In this document: piece by piece, positions 1 through 11,238 of the stretch
Numbering within the stretch: position 1 is the stretch's first letter
Layout: the number at the start of each line of letters is the position of its first letter
Source of the DNA: Hirundichthys speculiger
Taxonomy: Eukaryota; Chordata; Actinopteri; Beloniformes; Exocoetidae
Direction of reading: 5' to 3'
Assembly (NCBI GenBank): GCA_018398805.1
Contig: JAGFBZ010000938.1
Span: 741,501 to 805,500 of the forward strand
DNA length: 64,000 nucleotides
Notes under the pieces: model-generated
Told to the model about the DNA's origin: nothing
The model's input: the letters and a program-made list of their open reading frames with translations, nothing else
Databases searched by the model: none
Translations under genes and position numbers: made by a program

Positions 1-1283
1 AAGGCAGAGCGTGGAAGAGATTCTTAAGGACCACTGGTTGAAATATGGAAGAAACTACTTCACTAGGTGAGAGGTGGACACACCGCTCATCACCGGTGTT
101 TTATTTCTGAGTTTCTGAGTCAAAACAACTCAACTTAAAGAAATAAAAACAGAAAGTTAAGTTAGTACAAATAATGTGCTAGTTACAGAAGGAACTGATA
201 GACACATATGAGACATGGCTGGCACCTAGTGGAGGTTAAGTGTCACTACATATGCTTTTTAAGGTCTTCCAAAATTAAAGTTAAAGAAATAAAACATTAT
301 GCCAAAAACAATTTTAAGTTTATTTAAGCAACAGCTGCCCTATATACATATTTCTCTTATAAATGTGAACTATTTTTACTTGTTTTATTAGAGCAGTGTA
401 CAATTGTTGGGAAAAGAGGCAGCAAACAAACTTTTTTTTATTATTTATTTGCCCCAGATATGACTATGAGGATGTAGATATAGATGTCGCGTGCGACATG
501 ATGGAGGATTTGGAGATGATGACTGCAGACAAGTCCTTTGTGAAGCAGAGATTTGCTGTGGAAGATAAAATCTACCAAGTGGAAAAAGCAGACAACTTTG
601 AGTACACGGACCCTGTAGACAGCACCATCTCCAGGAATCAGGTACCTCACATGGCCCGCGCTGCTCTGCACTGCTGTCTTTCTGCATCAGAGCTCCTCAG
701 CTGTGCCCTCAGAAACTCTCATATCGTATGTCACACGCTGTTTTCGCCGCAGGGACTGCGGATCATCTTCTCTGATGGTTCCCGGATCATCTACAGACTC
801 AGTGGGGCGGGGGTAGTGATGGGGCAACAGTTCGGATCTACATCGACAGCTATGAGAAGGAACTCATTCTTGAGGACACACAGGTAATGCACTAGATCCT
901 CCAGAGCCACAAACCTGCATGTCTTAGTTGTTTTCCTGCTTCAGCACACCTGAATGACAGGAATGGGTCATCAACAGACTCCTGCAGACCTGGATGACAA
1001 GCTGACGGTGATCCATTCATTTGAATCAAGGGCGGTGAAGGAGGGAAACATCTAACACACGAAGAGCAGACTCATTGTCACATGCCGTGTCCTACATAGT
1101 TATAAAAGCGAAGGCTTTATTATTGTACAGTGAGTAATGCAGCAGCCAGGTGGATGCGCGTCTAATCACACTTATCTACTTTGTTTGCGACAGGTTACGC
1201 TGGCACCCCTTGCAACGATAGCTCTAAAGATTTCTCAGCTTCATCACAGGACAGGTCGAAGTGGCCCATCAGTCATCACATGA
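1..1283 (+). CDS. pgm1: Phosphoglucomutase 1, C-terminal exons (partial, frameshifted)
   Basis: This is the 3' end of a phosphoglucomutase gene, a cytosolic enzyme that interconverts glucose 1-phosphate and glucose 6-phosphate. Four exons are visible: 1-66 (continues off the left edge), 458-641, 753-883 and 1194-1283, all with GT/AG borders and compatible phases. They encode the C-terminal domain: [15 protein letters not shown], then [50 protein letters not shown], and the tail [17 protein letters not shown] followed by TGA. RTGR..P.VIT is the usual PGM1/PGM5 ending. The residues resemble PGM1 (KADNFEY, ISRNQ) more than PGM5. In exon 753-883 the reading frame breaks at the G4-C-G5 tract near 800-812, just before the phosphate-binding loop. 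The frame needs two fewer bases or one more, and then reads correctly to the exon end. Whether this is a base-call error or a real lesion cannot be told here. Family identity is secure; the paralogue is fairly sure. Confidence 0.93.
67..457 (+). other. pgm1: pgm1 intron
   Basis: AT-rich intron between the exon ending at 66 and the one starting at 458. The donor is GTGAGA and the acceptor is GCCCCAG. Nothing else was recognised in it. Confidence 0.85.
884..1193 (+). repeat. pgm1 last intron with a decayed foldback MITE
   Basis: The last pgm1 intron. About 895-1090 is a decayed copy of the foldback element seen intact at 28631-28857. Both contain the block meaning 'cagcacacctga...caacagactcctgcagacctggatgacaagctg' in related form, and here two half-elements face each other (the text at 930-960 recurs inverted near 1030-1060). 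The ends are too worn to define a target duplication. Confidence 0.55.
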
Positions 1284-2209
1284 TCCTTCCTACATTTCAC
1301 TCCTTCATCACTTAAGTAATATCCTCTTTTGTTATTTTACATTTATTTTTGTATAAATGCAGCAGAAAATCCAAGTGTGGCTGCACATCATGAAACAGAG
1401 TGAATTTGAGCTTCATGAAATGAAATGTAACTCATTAAACAGTGTTTTGTTTTTGGTTCATCTACGGCTTTTGTGTTTTTCCTCATACAGAAGGCAGCTA
1501 ATAAACATTTAGTGGGTACAATTGTTTTTTCTTTAAATTGCACGAATGAGTCACCAGCAAAAGCCCTCTGCACCCTCGGTGCTCACAAATGATCATCACA
1601 TGATGTTGGGTTTAACAGAGAAGCATTTCAGTTCCTCTCTAAATTCTTTTGATGACCGTGTCTGTAGCATTTTACAACCATCTTAAAACCTTAAGTCTCA
1701 AAATGTTTGGGGCACAGTAGAATGTAAATATAGAAATAAATAGAACACAATTATTATTGGTTATTTTGCATGATGATGTCACTGTGAACTTCTTAGACAG
1801 GCATTTGTCAGAAGTGTTTCTGGCCCCACGTACTTCCATTTCCATTACAGGATAATGTCTATTTTTAATGCAGAAGGTGGCCAAACAATAGCGGGTGGAG
1901 TCAGTAGCCCTCCGACCGTTTTGCTCCCAAACCCCGTTAAGTCCCGAAGTCTCCCTGAACCTCACATTGTGCCTTTTCTCCAGCCACTAACAGTCACAAG
2001 CCAGTGTTTGAATAGTGTGAGTCCCAGGGGGGATAAATGTAGAGAGCTGCGTCAGGAACGGTCTCCGATGTTAAGAAAAGAAAGGTATGTCAAATCAGTA
2101 TGAGGAAAACGATGATTCTCTATGGTGACTCCGATAAGAGAAACGCCAAAAGTAGTTACTTGTATTTATTTTTGTTTATTTTTCTTTTCTCTTTTGCCTG
2201 TTTTTAATG

Positions 2210-2740
2210 TAGTGCTGCCTAAGGGCCCAAAGATCACAGATATGCAATATTTATTTTCAACCTTGTCCCAAGCACACAGAGATTCCTCCAGATCCTCATA
2301 ATCTCTTGACAATATCATGTACTGTAGATGATGAGATATTCAAACTATTTGCAGTTTTATACTGATTAAAAATTCTTCTGATATTGTTTTACAATTTATA
2401 TGTGCATTTTTTTTTTTGCAGATTGGTTCTTCTCTTACATCTTTATTTCTGAGAGACTCTGCTTGTCTAAGATGCTCTTTTTGTCCACTCATGTCACTGA
2501 TCTGTTGCCAGTTAACCTTGTTAATTCCAAGGTGCTTTTTCCCTTTTGCACCACTTACTTTTCATCATTTCTTGCCCATGATCCCACTTTTTTTTTTTTA
2601 ATATGTTGCTGTCATCAAATTCTGAATGAGTTAATATATAGTTTATATGTTCTATTGTGAATAAAATATAGGTTTATGATGTTTACAAATCACTGCATTC
2701 TGTTTTTAATGTACATTTTGCACAGTGACTGCATTGCTTT
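2210..2740 (+). repeat. Decayed unclassified DNA-transposon-like repeat
   Basis: An AT-rich dispersed repeat. Its 3' part (GTGAATAAAATATAGGTTTATG, then CAAATCACTGCATTCTG) recurs in inverse orientation at about 22955-23130 and about 43955-44035, which contain the matching 'gatttgcaaatctc' and 'ttttactcaca...gaacat' text. I recognise it as a common teleost interspersed repeat but cannot assign a family. There is no intact open frame. Confidence 0.5.
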
Positions 2741-3250
2741 ATCACAAAAAATACATAAATGAAGTGAAACAAATTACTAACATTTCTCTGTAACAATGGT
2801 ACAACAAACGGTAAGTTTTTGAATGGATGATTAAGTTCACTGAAGAAAAAAATAACTTGCAAAATTATGGATCAAAATTATTATCTCAAGACATGCAATC
2901 TTCAAAACTGTTGAATACTGAATTCAAGTACATTTTGCATTTGACTTGTGCATTATTGGATTAATCATTTGTTATTGACCCATGAGAATCATCACCTCAC
3001 TTTATTTCCAGAATAATCTGAGTGGTTCTAAGAAATTATAATATAAGTGTGGATAATGTAACAAACCTACATGAAATACTGGTGACTCATGGATGATCCA
3101 TCCTACGCACTTCCTGTCGTCTCGTGCACAGAGTCACGAGAGATTATGAGTCAGAGCATAGTAAATCCGATTTATTGGAAGGAAAAAAAAAAAGATTTCT
3201 ACAATCAATGGGATCAGTCAACAACTGGAGGGGGGTGGGGGGTTAGGGTT

Positions 3251-3269
3251 GGGGGGGGGGGGGGGGGGG
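3251..3269 (+). repeat. Poly-G run upstream of leprot
   Basis: Nineteen consecutive G bases about 180 bases upstream of the leprot start codon, preceded by a G/T-rich stretch (GGGGTGGGGGGTTAGGG). It can be expected to vary in length and to be error-prone in sequencing. It may form a G-quadruplex in the promoter or 5' UTR; that is inference. Confidence 0.8.
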
Positions 3270-3448
3270 TCTGTTGTTGTCGAGGTGCTGCGGTCCCTTT
3301 AAGAGCGTCATCTGGTGAAACGAAGGAAAACCCAAATGGAGGAAGCAGGAAGTTCATCTGTTCAGACGAGGAGCCACAGCAGATAAACAAATATCTGCAA
3401 ACAACTAAACTAAACGTTTCACAGCAGCTTTCCCTTACGTTTGTTACA

Positions 3449-6400
3449 ATGGCAGGCATTAAAGGTATCAAACTAAAGTTTTAATGGAACTGGTGAACGT
3501 TTAAAGTGGACTGTTTGATTCGTTTTTGTAGTTGTGGACTCTCTGAAACTTTGTTAGCCTTTGTTAAGCTTTGGCTAAATTATTTCCAAACTTGTTATTA
3601 CATTGCAAGCCGTGGATAGTAAGAGTTTTTACAAGTAACTTTACGCCCACAACTAAGTGATAAACTTATTTAAAGTAATAGGTATTTATTTATTTATTTT
3701 AATCCATTTAACTAATAGCGCAGCATTCACCTTTATAGCCACAGCTAGAAACCTAGCGCAGTTTACTTTTGTTTTCTCACGTATGGACTTGTGTAACTCA
3801 TGCAGTGTGATCAAGTTATTAACAACCGAATTTGTTTTTTGTTTTGTTTTTTTTTGTATGTGTGTTTTCTTTGCAGCACTGGTCGGTTTGTCATTTAGTG
3901 GTGCCATTGGACTGACATTTCTCCTGCTGGGCTGCGCCCTGGAGCAGTATGGGTAGGTCTGGTGTTTACACAGGATTTTATTACATTTTATTACTATTAT
4001 TACATTCACCCCACTGAACAATATGAAGACAAAAGGAGTCACTGACATACTTTGGGATGTACGGTTTTCGCTCGCTTTATTTAGAGTTGAAACCAGAGGT
4101 TTAATGGGGGTACAGACTCATTTCTCTTACCAGCCTCCCCTTACCAAAAAGTAGTATACTGAAGTATACCATTATGGTATACTTATAGTACATACTACTA
4201 GTATATACTACTTTTTGGTAAGGGTCAGCCGGCATTTTCACAAGGTTTTTATTTTTTGTTTTGAAGAAGAACAAAGGTTATGTGTCTTTTTATACAGTGT
4301 GTGCATTTATGGTTTCACCCTTATATCAGCATGAAAACCAGTGCTGCGCTCCTAAATTATCATGAAAAAGTGCATTTGCATACAATTGGAATAAGAAGAT
4401 AAAAAAAAAAAAAAAAAAATCCCAGTAAGAATCAGTGCAGCATAGGGCCCTGCTTACTGGTTAAACTCAGCTCGAGGGGCCAGATGCATCAAACTTTACG
4501 TAGTTTGATGCCTAATACTGCCAGGAAAGTGCACATGCATTTTTTTCACCAGATATATTAAAGCATTTTCTTTTATAAATCTCAGTAACTGTAAAAGTTT
4601 TAAGGACATGTGTAGTAGGTAGTGCTGGGCAATATGACGATACATATCGTGGGGATGATAGAAAAGTGTGTATCGTGACATTTCTCTTCTATCGTTTCTA
4701 ACCTAATTTTATCAATTATTACAGCAAATATGTAATTAAATAACCTGCAACGATAAATTTGATAGAAACATATCTACTTCTACAAAGTAGCCTTTTATGT
4801 TTGCACTTTTATTCATGGTTAATGCCTTAAAACAGAGTTCTCTTCAACCCTGATGTTTACTTTAGACACTTTATATTGGTTTGCAAAATTTGCACTACAA
4901 GGTTACAGATTTCAGAAAGTTGAAAAATAATTTGTGTTTATTTTTTATAGCTGAACTTCAGTGCAAAAATGTGTTTTTCCTCTCAGAAACTGTTGTGCAC
5001 TTTAAAAAAATGTGAAAGCTACTGTACCTCTGTACCTACCTGTTTTTGCTGCACTAAAATGTATGTTTGTGACAGTTCAGCTAAATGTCCTTTCAAAATA
5101 AAGTTGAAAAATAAGCAATGAAATTTTTATCAAACTGAAAACATATTTTATTATGGTATATTGTGATATATATTGTTATCGTGATATAAAATAGTCCATA
5201 TCATGATATATGATTTTTTCCATATCGCCCAGCACTAGTAATAGGGGTGTGCACGATAACTATCGGGCCGATAACAGGAAATGATGACGTCATTCCGATA
5301 AGTCCGATATCACGACGAATAGCCCCGATAACATAAATATTTTTGTCAACACGGGCAGTGCCTCGCTCCCTCTAACGGCGGCATCTCTGCCACAAGCTGA
5401 CGGCAACACATTGCCGCGAGAGTATACACGGCCCTTAAGTCTTAAATGACTCAGCGGTGAATGTTATGTTCAATTAACGTCGGCATAATCAGAAAAACGA
5501 TTTCTCAATCAGGAAAATCAAGAATAGCCCCTCATGCCAGAAAACAACTCGTTAAGTCGGTCATAATTTTAGTAGTTGCTAACTTGAATCGATTTTCGCA
5601 GTGTTTCTCCTCATGTTACACATAAAAAAGAAAAAAATAGAAAAGGCTGAAAAAGAACGACTAGCAAACGAGGGAACTTCGGAATTTACGTTACACCTTG
5701 AATGCAGCCTGCAGCACAGCGCTGATCACATCAAATATGGGCGATGGCGTGGAACCTCTTAAAGTTTCAGAAGAAAATTGTTTAGTGTTTATTTGTGACA
5801 AATCCTCCGAGTGAATTCTACGAGGAGGGAAGCACAAGCTTTAATACGTAAAACCTGATCAGCCACCTACAACATAACAATCACTTCCATGGAGGTTTGA
5901 AATCACGCTAATGTGAGCTAACGGAAGCTGCTAACGTGTGCACGCCAGCAGCAGTCTCTCTTCCTCTCCCCTCCCTTCATCTCTCATCTAAAGCTTCCAT
6001 GAGATGAAAAAAAAAATCACTGAACCTCATTTACTTTAATTAAAGGTATTAATTTAAATGGAACCACAAGCCAAAATCCTTTAAATGTTAATCTTTTTCA
6101 GTTAGTAATTCTGATGCATGTATTTCCATCAGTTCAAGGAGCCTTTATTTTTTATATCAGTCAGTAATGAACCTTATTTAAGTTAATGTGAGATATCAAA
6201 TAGGTTTGTTTGATAGCTTTAAGAAAATGTTTGACAGGCTTGCCAATAGTTTTTCAATGGAAAAAAATAAATATCTGTTCATTTAAAGAGTCCAAACTAG
6301 TTTTGTTTATAGTATTGATGTAATGATCTTAGGTATATGTGTGTGTTATCAGTTATCGGTATCAGTATCGGCCTTTAGGAGCTGAAAGTTATCGGTTATC

Positions 6401-9041
6401 GTATCAGTTTTAAAAAACAGTTATCGTGCATCCCTAATGTGTAGCTATTACCCTAATTTTTCTTCTTTTTTTTGAGTTGGAAAACTGTTAAATGTAAAGA
6501 AAAAACTGAATGCAATTATTTGTAGCATCTCATAATTGTTGGAGTCGGGGAGTCCAGGCTATGTTGATCGATGAGCGTCATCCCCTCCTCCATTAACTGG
6601 ACTCCATACATGACTGGGAACTGAGGAGACGCCTTACTGGAGCTTTGGCAGAGAAATGGCTTTTATTTGACATATATAAGATTTGAGCTATTGAGCCATC
6701 ATTCAGTTTATGATGAATGTTTTCAGTTGGTGAAAGGTCTAATCTGCAGGAAGGCCAGTTCAGCACCGGGAGGGACGGTGGGAGGAACTGCAGAGCCAAT
6801 GACTCAATAATTTGATAATTAAATAACAGCTATAATATCGCATGAGTAATGAGTAACAGGTGGTGAAGTGCAGGCATATCAAAGCTTAGATTTGTTTTCA
6901 TGTTTTGCGATCCTGCTAGTTACAACGATTGATAGATAGATAGAGAGAGAGAGAGAAAGAGAGAGAGATATGTAAGATATGTGTGTATAAAATTTCTTAA
7001 TGCAATAAAAACAAAAATATTGAAAGTAATTATAGTTTAAGAGCATGGCCACTTTTCTTACGGTTCTGCATACCATTCACTTTCTATGTATGTATGTATT
7101 TATTGTTCTATTTTTTTCTTCTATGTATTTATATTTGGAATCCTTGATGTTATAAACTGCCGTGAGTAAAACATTTTTCTAAAAAAGGAGCACAAAGTAT
7201 TTAGTGTGATGTAATAAAAATAGTAATGGAAATAATTGTGGCATACCAAACATTCTTCCCAGAGCCTTAGTATGTTTTCCAAATGTCAGTGCAGCTTTAT
7301 TCCCGTCAGTGCAGCTTTATTCTCGTCAGTGCAGCTTTATTCTCCTCAGTGCAGCTTCTCCAACAGTAAAAGGGCACGTCATTGTTCAGACTCTGAGCAT
7401 TAGTTACCTCCGTTTCTGAAACAGACTTAAGCTATTCCTCATTCTCTGGTTTAAGTTACCTCGCTATCTGAATGGAAAAGCCTGAGTTTCCCTCGTTTCA
7501 GGTTCATCATACTTTCTGAAACAGCCCCCCAGACTCTTCTTCTACATAGTTATGCCTTTGTAATGGATGTGCAGCATGGTATTGTACTGATTTAAAGATC
7601 CAAGGGCACTCTGAAAAAGACATTATCTGGATGGGAGCACATAATACTCTAAAACCTACATATGCGTTGTAGCATTGATGTTTCCTTTCCAGATGTGCGG
7701 GTTTTCTGTTCCATTGACACTAATGCACCCCATATCATCAGAGACGCAACCAAACACTGGATCTGTACCTCTTTAGGCCGGAGGACAAAGCCTCTACTGT
7801 TACCGAAAACAGTCTCACATTTTCACTGTCCAACCACTGGACAGTTATGTATGTATATTTTAAATGAGCATTTCTGGATCACAATCACATATGGATATAA
7901 CTTCTTCTTTGCAAGCTAGAACTTTAATGCTGCATTTATGGATGGCGTGGTGAACTGTGTTCTTAGACGCTGATTTTATTAAGTGTTACTGAGCTCATGC
8001 ACTGCTTTTCATTACACAGTAATGCCTGTTTTGATGCAGTGCCACAGATGTGGAGATGCAACATAAATGACTGTGTTTAAACAGCTTTGAGAAACCTAAA
8101 GTCACACATGAACTAACAATCTCAAATACTTGTTGTTTTCTTAAAATCACATTAATAAGATCCTCTTAACACTGCTTAACAGCTAATATGCCGTAAGAAT
8201 ATATTAGAAACTGATGAAAATGAAATTCTGCTTGACCTTCTCTGGTTTAAAGGGCACCAAAACCATGTGTACAAAGTGTTAACGTTCTCATTGCACATTC
8301 TTCATTTATGGATAAAAGTTTATGTGCAGGAAAAAGCAGATACATTGTTTTCACATTAAGGCATTGTTTACGCATTCTGCTCCAGAGGTTTCTATAAAAC
8401 AACTCTTTAATCCGCTCTACTCTACCCCACTGTCATGCAACACAAATTGTTGCACAGTTTTTTTATTTTTCAAATTACTTCTATTGCTGTTTTTTGTCAG
8501 AGAAAAACTGTTCTGTCACCCAAGCGCTGGTACCGCATCACCTTTTAAAAAAATCATTTATTTGTTTGTTTTGTGGCAGGAAATACTGGCCGATGTTCGT
8601 CCTGATTTTCTACGTACTGAGCCCCATCCCGATCTTCATATCCAGACGCGTCAGCGATGACATCGACTCCTCCAGCAACGCCTGCAGAGAGCTGGCCTAC
8701 TTCATCACGACCGGCATCGTGGTCTCGGCTTTCGGCCTCCCCATTATCTTAGCTCGAAAGTCCGCAGTAAGTTCCTTTTAATCACAATGGTTTAACTTGA
8801 TTCCCAACCAGTAAACACTTTTTGTTTTGTGGCTTTTTATTTTAGGAGCAACATTTATGAGATCAATATATTTATAGAAGACACTGTTTTGGGCGTTTTA
8901 ATGAAAGTATCCATCCTCCTACAGATCGAGTGGGGCGCCTGTGCTCTGGTAATGACAGGAAACGCCGTCATCTTTCTCACTATCCTCGGCTTCTTTGTGG
9001 TGTTTGGAAGTGGGGACGACTTCAGCTGGGAGCAGTGGTAG
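3449..9041 (+). CDS. leprot: Leptin receptor overlapping transcript protein (endospanin-1)
   Basis: A complete gene of four coding exons: 3449-3464, 3877-3952, 8580-8766 and 8925-9041. Together they give 396 nt, that is 131 residues plus TAG, exactly the family's usual length. Endospanins are small four-pass membrane proteins of endosome and Golgi (Vps55 family) that limit surface levels of receptors such as the leptin receptor. Diagnostic stretches are [57 protein letters not shown] and the ending GDDFSWEQW. Hydrophobic segments lie at about residues 6-27, 32-50, 69-88 and 98-118. All borders are GT/AG, and the split codons at 3464/3877 (Ala) and 3952/8580 (Gly) join cleanly. The ATG starts the conserved MAG(I/V)K. 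LEPROTL1 is the alternative, but E-QYG, CRELAYF and the GDDFSWEQW ending fit LEPROT better, as does a PDE4B gene downstream. The 4.6 kb second intron is filled with nested transposons. Confidence 0.95.
3465..3876 (+). other. leprot: leprot intron 1
   Basis: A 412-base AT-rich intron with donor GTATCA and a T-rich tract leading to acceptor TTTGCAG. No repeat or exon was recognised. Confidence 0.85.
4138..4224. mobile_element. Small palindromic MITE in leprot intron 2
   Basis: A near-perfect foldback of 87 bases. Arm 4138-4158 begins CCCTTACCAAAAAGTAGTAT and is the exact reverse complement of 4204-4224. A second inner palindrome, GTATACC/GGTATAC, lies between the arms. No clear target duplication was seen, so the superfamily is open. 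Confidence 0.7.
4616..6436. mobile_element. hAT-type element B (interrupted by element A)
   Basis: The left end reads TAGG at 4616-4619 and resumes after the insertion at about 5242 as TAGGGGTGTGCACGATAAC. The right end is the inverse, GTTATCGTGCATCCCTA, ending at 6436. An exact 8-bp target duplication, ATGTGTAG, flanks it at 4608-4615 and 6437-6444, which is the hAT hallmark. Without the insertion it would be about 1.2 kb. No transposase was recognised, so it is non-autonomous. Positions 5375-5431 match 63856-63912 of another element in this window with few differences. Confidence 0.85.
4620..5237. mobile_element. hAT-type MITE A, inserted into element B
   Basis: A 618-base element with ends TAGTGCTGGGCAATATG and CATATCGCCCAGCACTA. 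Flanks GTAGTAGG (4612-4619) and GTAATAGG (5238-5245) are an 8-bp target duplication with one mismatch. The body is AT-rich and has no open frame. It is a close match, in opposite orientation, to the element at 15293-15936. Confidence 0.88.
6931..6968 (+). repeat. (GATA)n/(GA)n microsatellite
   Basis: Short compound run of GATA units followed by GA dinucleotides with one interruption (AAAGA). Confidence 0.85.
7285..7364 (+). repeat. 20-bp tandem repeat, four copies
   Basis: Copies start at 7285, 7305, 7325 and 7345. The unit is GTCAGTGCAGCTTTATTCYC with one or two changes, and the last copy is cut short. There are no spacers, so it is a minisatellite. Confidence 0.85.
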
Positions 9042-9170
9042 ACGGCTGGGTGGGTGGATGCTTCAACGAACTGACTGCAGACTAAGGGACACTTTTGTCC
9101 TCTGCCCAAAAGGGGGTGATGCTCATTTGTAAAGAGCAAATAAAATAAAACTAAACCTGCACACAATCTG
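9042..9170 (+). terminator. leprot: leprot 3' UTR with poly(A) signals
   Basis: Two overlapping poly(A) signals (AATAAA at 9139-9144 and 9144-9149) lie about 100 bases after the TAG stop. Cleavage is expected 10-30 bases further on. A longer alternative UTR cannot be excluded. Confidence 0.6.
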
Positions 9171-11120
9171 GCAGATTTTTATATTGGGTGAGATTAGGTT
9201 TAGCAGACAGTACTATGTACTCTATTAATGTACCGTATGTGTGGGACCAAGGGACACAGGTGCTTATACCCCTCCTGTGCACCGTCACTAGCCTTCATAT
9301 CCCTTGTGTCGTAGCGTGTTTTTCCTTAGCTTCAACCCCTAAAGCACTGTATCACTCTGCCTTAGTTAATCAATATCACAAAGGATCTAAATGAACAATT
9401 CTGTTGTAATGTACACTGCAAAGCTTACTGCATTATCTGTCCTCATTTTTCAAGGGAGATGTGGCAAAACTGAGATATGCTTTGTGGGACTGTTTGGTGT
9501 TTGAAGACTAAAAGTTTATTATTGTAATCTCTGCTGGTTGACAGATACAGGAATCGGATAAACAGTTATTTGTATTTGTGTGTGTTTGTAATTGTGCCTC
9601 GAGACTTTAGTAGCTTGATTTTTGCTCTGCTGCAGTTGTTTACATTTTCACCAAAGATAATTTTAGACTGCAGAGAAGGAGCTTATTCACCACCGAACCG
9701 TAGGTTCTGATTTTGTGCTGTGGAGAAATATAATCCTCCAAAACCAGCCAGGACATTTAGTTTTTTTATGAGCAGTCCAGACAAAGAAATTCAGAAAAGC
9801 GACTTAATATTTTGGTATCATGAATTATATTTTTACATGTTAAAGGTAAAATTTGTTCATGGATGTTTTTAAGCCTGGGGCACTTTTTCCTGATGGAGGA
9901 CCTCTATTTCATGCTTCTTCATAAATGTCTGCCGTAAAAAAAAAAAAAAAAAAAATGTTTTCATTAGAAGAGAAATGACTGTTTGTGTTGACTTGTTTAA
10001 TCACTAAAATCTGTAATTGTAAATCAAAATTACAGCATTGTTTTCTATTTAGTCGTGGCTGGTAACCAACTAATGAGTTTTTCTGTAACTAGCCGTTGTC
10101 ACGGAGACTCACTGTCATATTCAATCTCACTTCTTTTGCATCTTTTTCACGTCTGCAATATACAAGAAAAAAAAACTCTATATTTGTAACTGACATCTTG
10201 AACACTCTCCCGGATGTATGTCCGTTCTTTCCTGCTAAAATGAAAGGCTATTTTATAAGCTTCTGACTGCATTTTGTTTTCTCACACTGATTAAAACGAT
10301 GTTCAGCAAATCCACAACGTTTCCTGTCTCTCATTTTTACAGCTGAAGGTTTGAGGAGAGCAGTGTGTTTGAAGTGAGTTTGAAAACTTTATCTGACTTC
10401 TGTAAATCTTGTCTTTTGTGCATTTTGATGGATGAATTCAGTCAGACGTTGACACATTATTTATACAGTAAAGCAGCAGTAACAAACACCAGTAACTGAG
10501 ACGGAGCGGGGGGGGGAGGAGTGATGCTGGGTGAGTATGGTAGACATAAAAGCATGATTTATACTAAATTATTATATTTTTGCACTATTCAGAGAGTTAT
10601 ATGTATCATTTTTGCATACCAACATATAATTAAAAGTGAAAAACCCTCTCTGCCTTCCTGTCTGTTTTTCTGTTTTCAAACACAGAAGCAAAATACATCT
10701 AAATAAAATCTAAATACAGATTAGCAACGCTGCCAGATGTGAGCAAAATAATGATAAAAGCCAACATCCTCTATTCAGAGTTAAACAGGATGTGATCTAA
10801 ATCAATTGTGCAGCTGCACACACACTGAGCGGTTTAATTTCGTTCTCTGTTCATGTGTGTCACTGAAGCTGCTTCGCCTATTTCTGTATGGAATCGTGCT
10901 TTTCCCTCCACAAGAGGAACCCACATTATGAGGAGAAATTATTATCGAGGTGAATAACATCTGCGCTGCCCAGTGATTGCATTTCACAAAGGGGGGGAGG
11001 AACAGCAGTAGTAGGTATGTAGAATATAGTTATATATTAGTTGGCCTGGCTCCTGGATATATTGAAATAGTGGTACAAAGATCCAGCGTGGTGCCAGATA
11101 AAGCATCAAATCAGACTCAG
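9171..11120. other. Intergenic DNA after leprot
   Basis: About 2 kb of AT-rich sequence with a long A run near 9937-9955. No exon, gene or delimited transposon was recognised. Confidence 0.5.
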
Positions 11121-11238
11121 GTGGTTAACCCTAACCCTAACCCAGGTGGTTAACCCTAACCCTAACCCAGGTGGTTAACCCTAACCCTAACCCAGGTGGT
11201 TAACCCTAACCCTAACCCAGGTGGTTAACCCTAACCCT
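11121..11238. repeat. Telomere-like 25-bp minisatellite
   Basis: Head-to-tail copies start at 11121, 11146, 11171, 11196 and 11221 (the last partial). Each is GTGGTTAACCCTAACCCTAA plus CCCAG, so it contains about three CCCTAA units, the C-strand of the vertebrate telomere repeat, joined by a 7-9 base linker. Period and copies are read directly from the sequence. Confidence 0.92.

Larger units (their letters stand above)
1284..3448 (+). other. pgm1 3' UTR and pgm1-leprot intergenic region
   Basis: About 2.2 kb from the pgm1 stop to the leprot start codon. AATAAA at 1500-1505 is a candidate poly(A) signal for pgm1, about 220 nt past the stop; others follow near 1735. About 2210-2740 is an old transposon-like repeat (separate entry). 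The last 350 bases should hold the leprot promoter and 5' UTR; they include a 19-base G run at 3251-3269. No coding exon was found. Confidence 0.6.
6445..8579 (+). other. leprot: Rest of leprot intron 2
   Basis: AT-rich intron. It holds a GATA/GA microsatellite at 6931-6968 and a tandem repeat at 7285-7364. About 8540-8579 is the acceptor region of the third exon. No coding exon other than the one at 8580 was recognised. Confidence 0.6.

Noticed and set aside
3449..9041. Assignment of this gene to LEPROTL1 (endospanin-2)
   Set aside because: Some residues (KYWP, WGACALV.TGN) fit LEPROTL1, but E-QYG, CRELAYF and the GDDFSWEQW ending favour LEPROT, as does the neighbouring PDE4B gene.
7285..11238. 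CRISPR-like appearance of tandem repeats at 7285 and 11121
   Set aside because: There are no spacers between units and the DNA is vertebrate; both are plain minisatellites.
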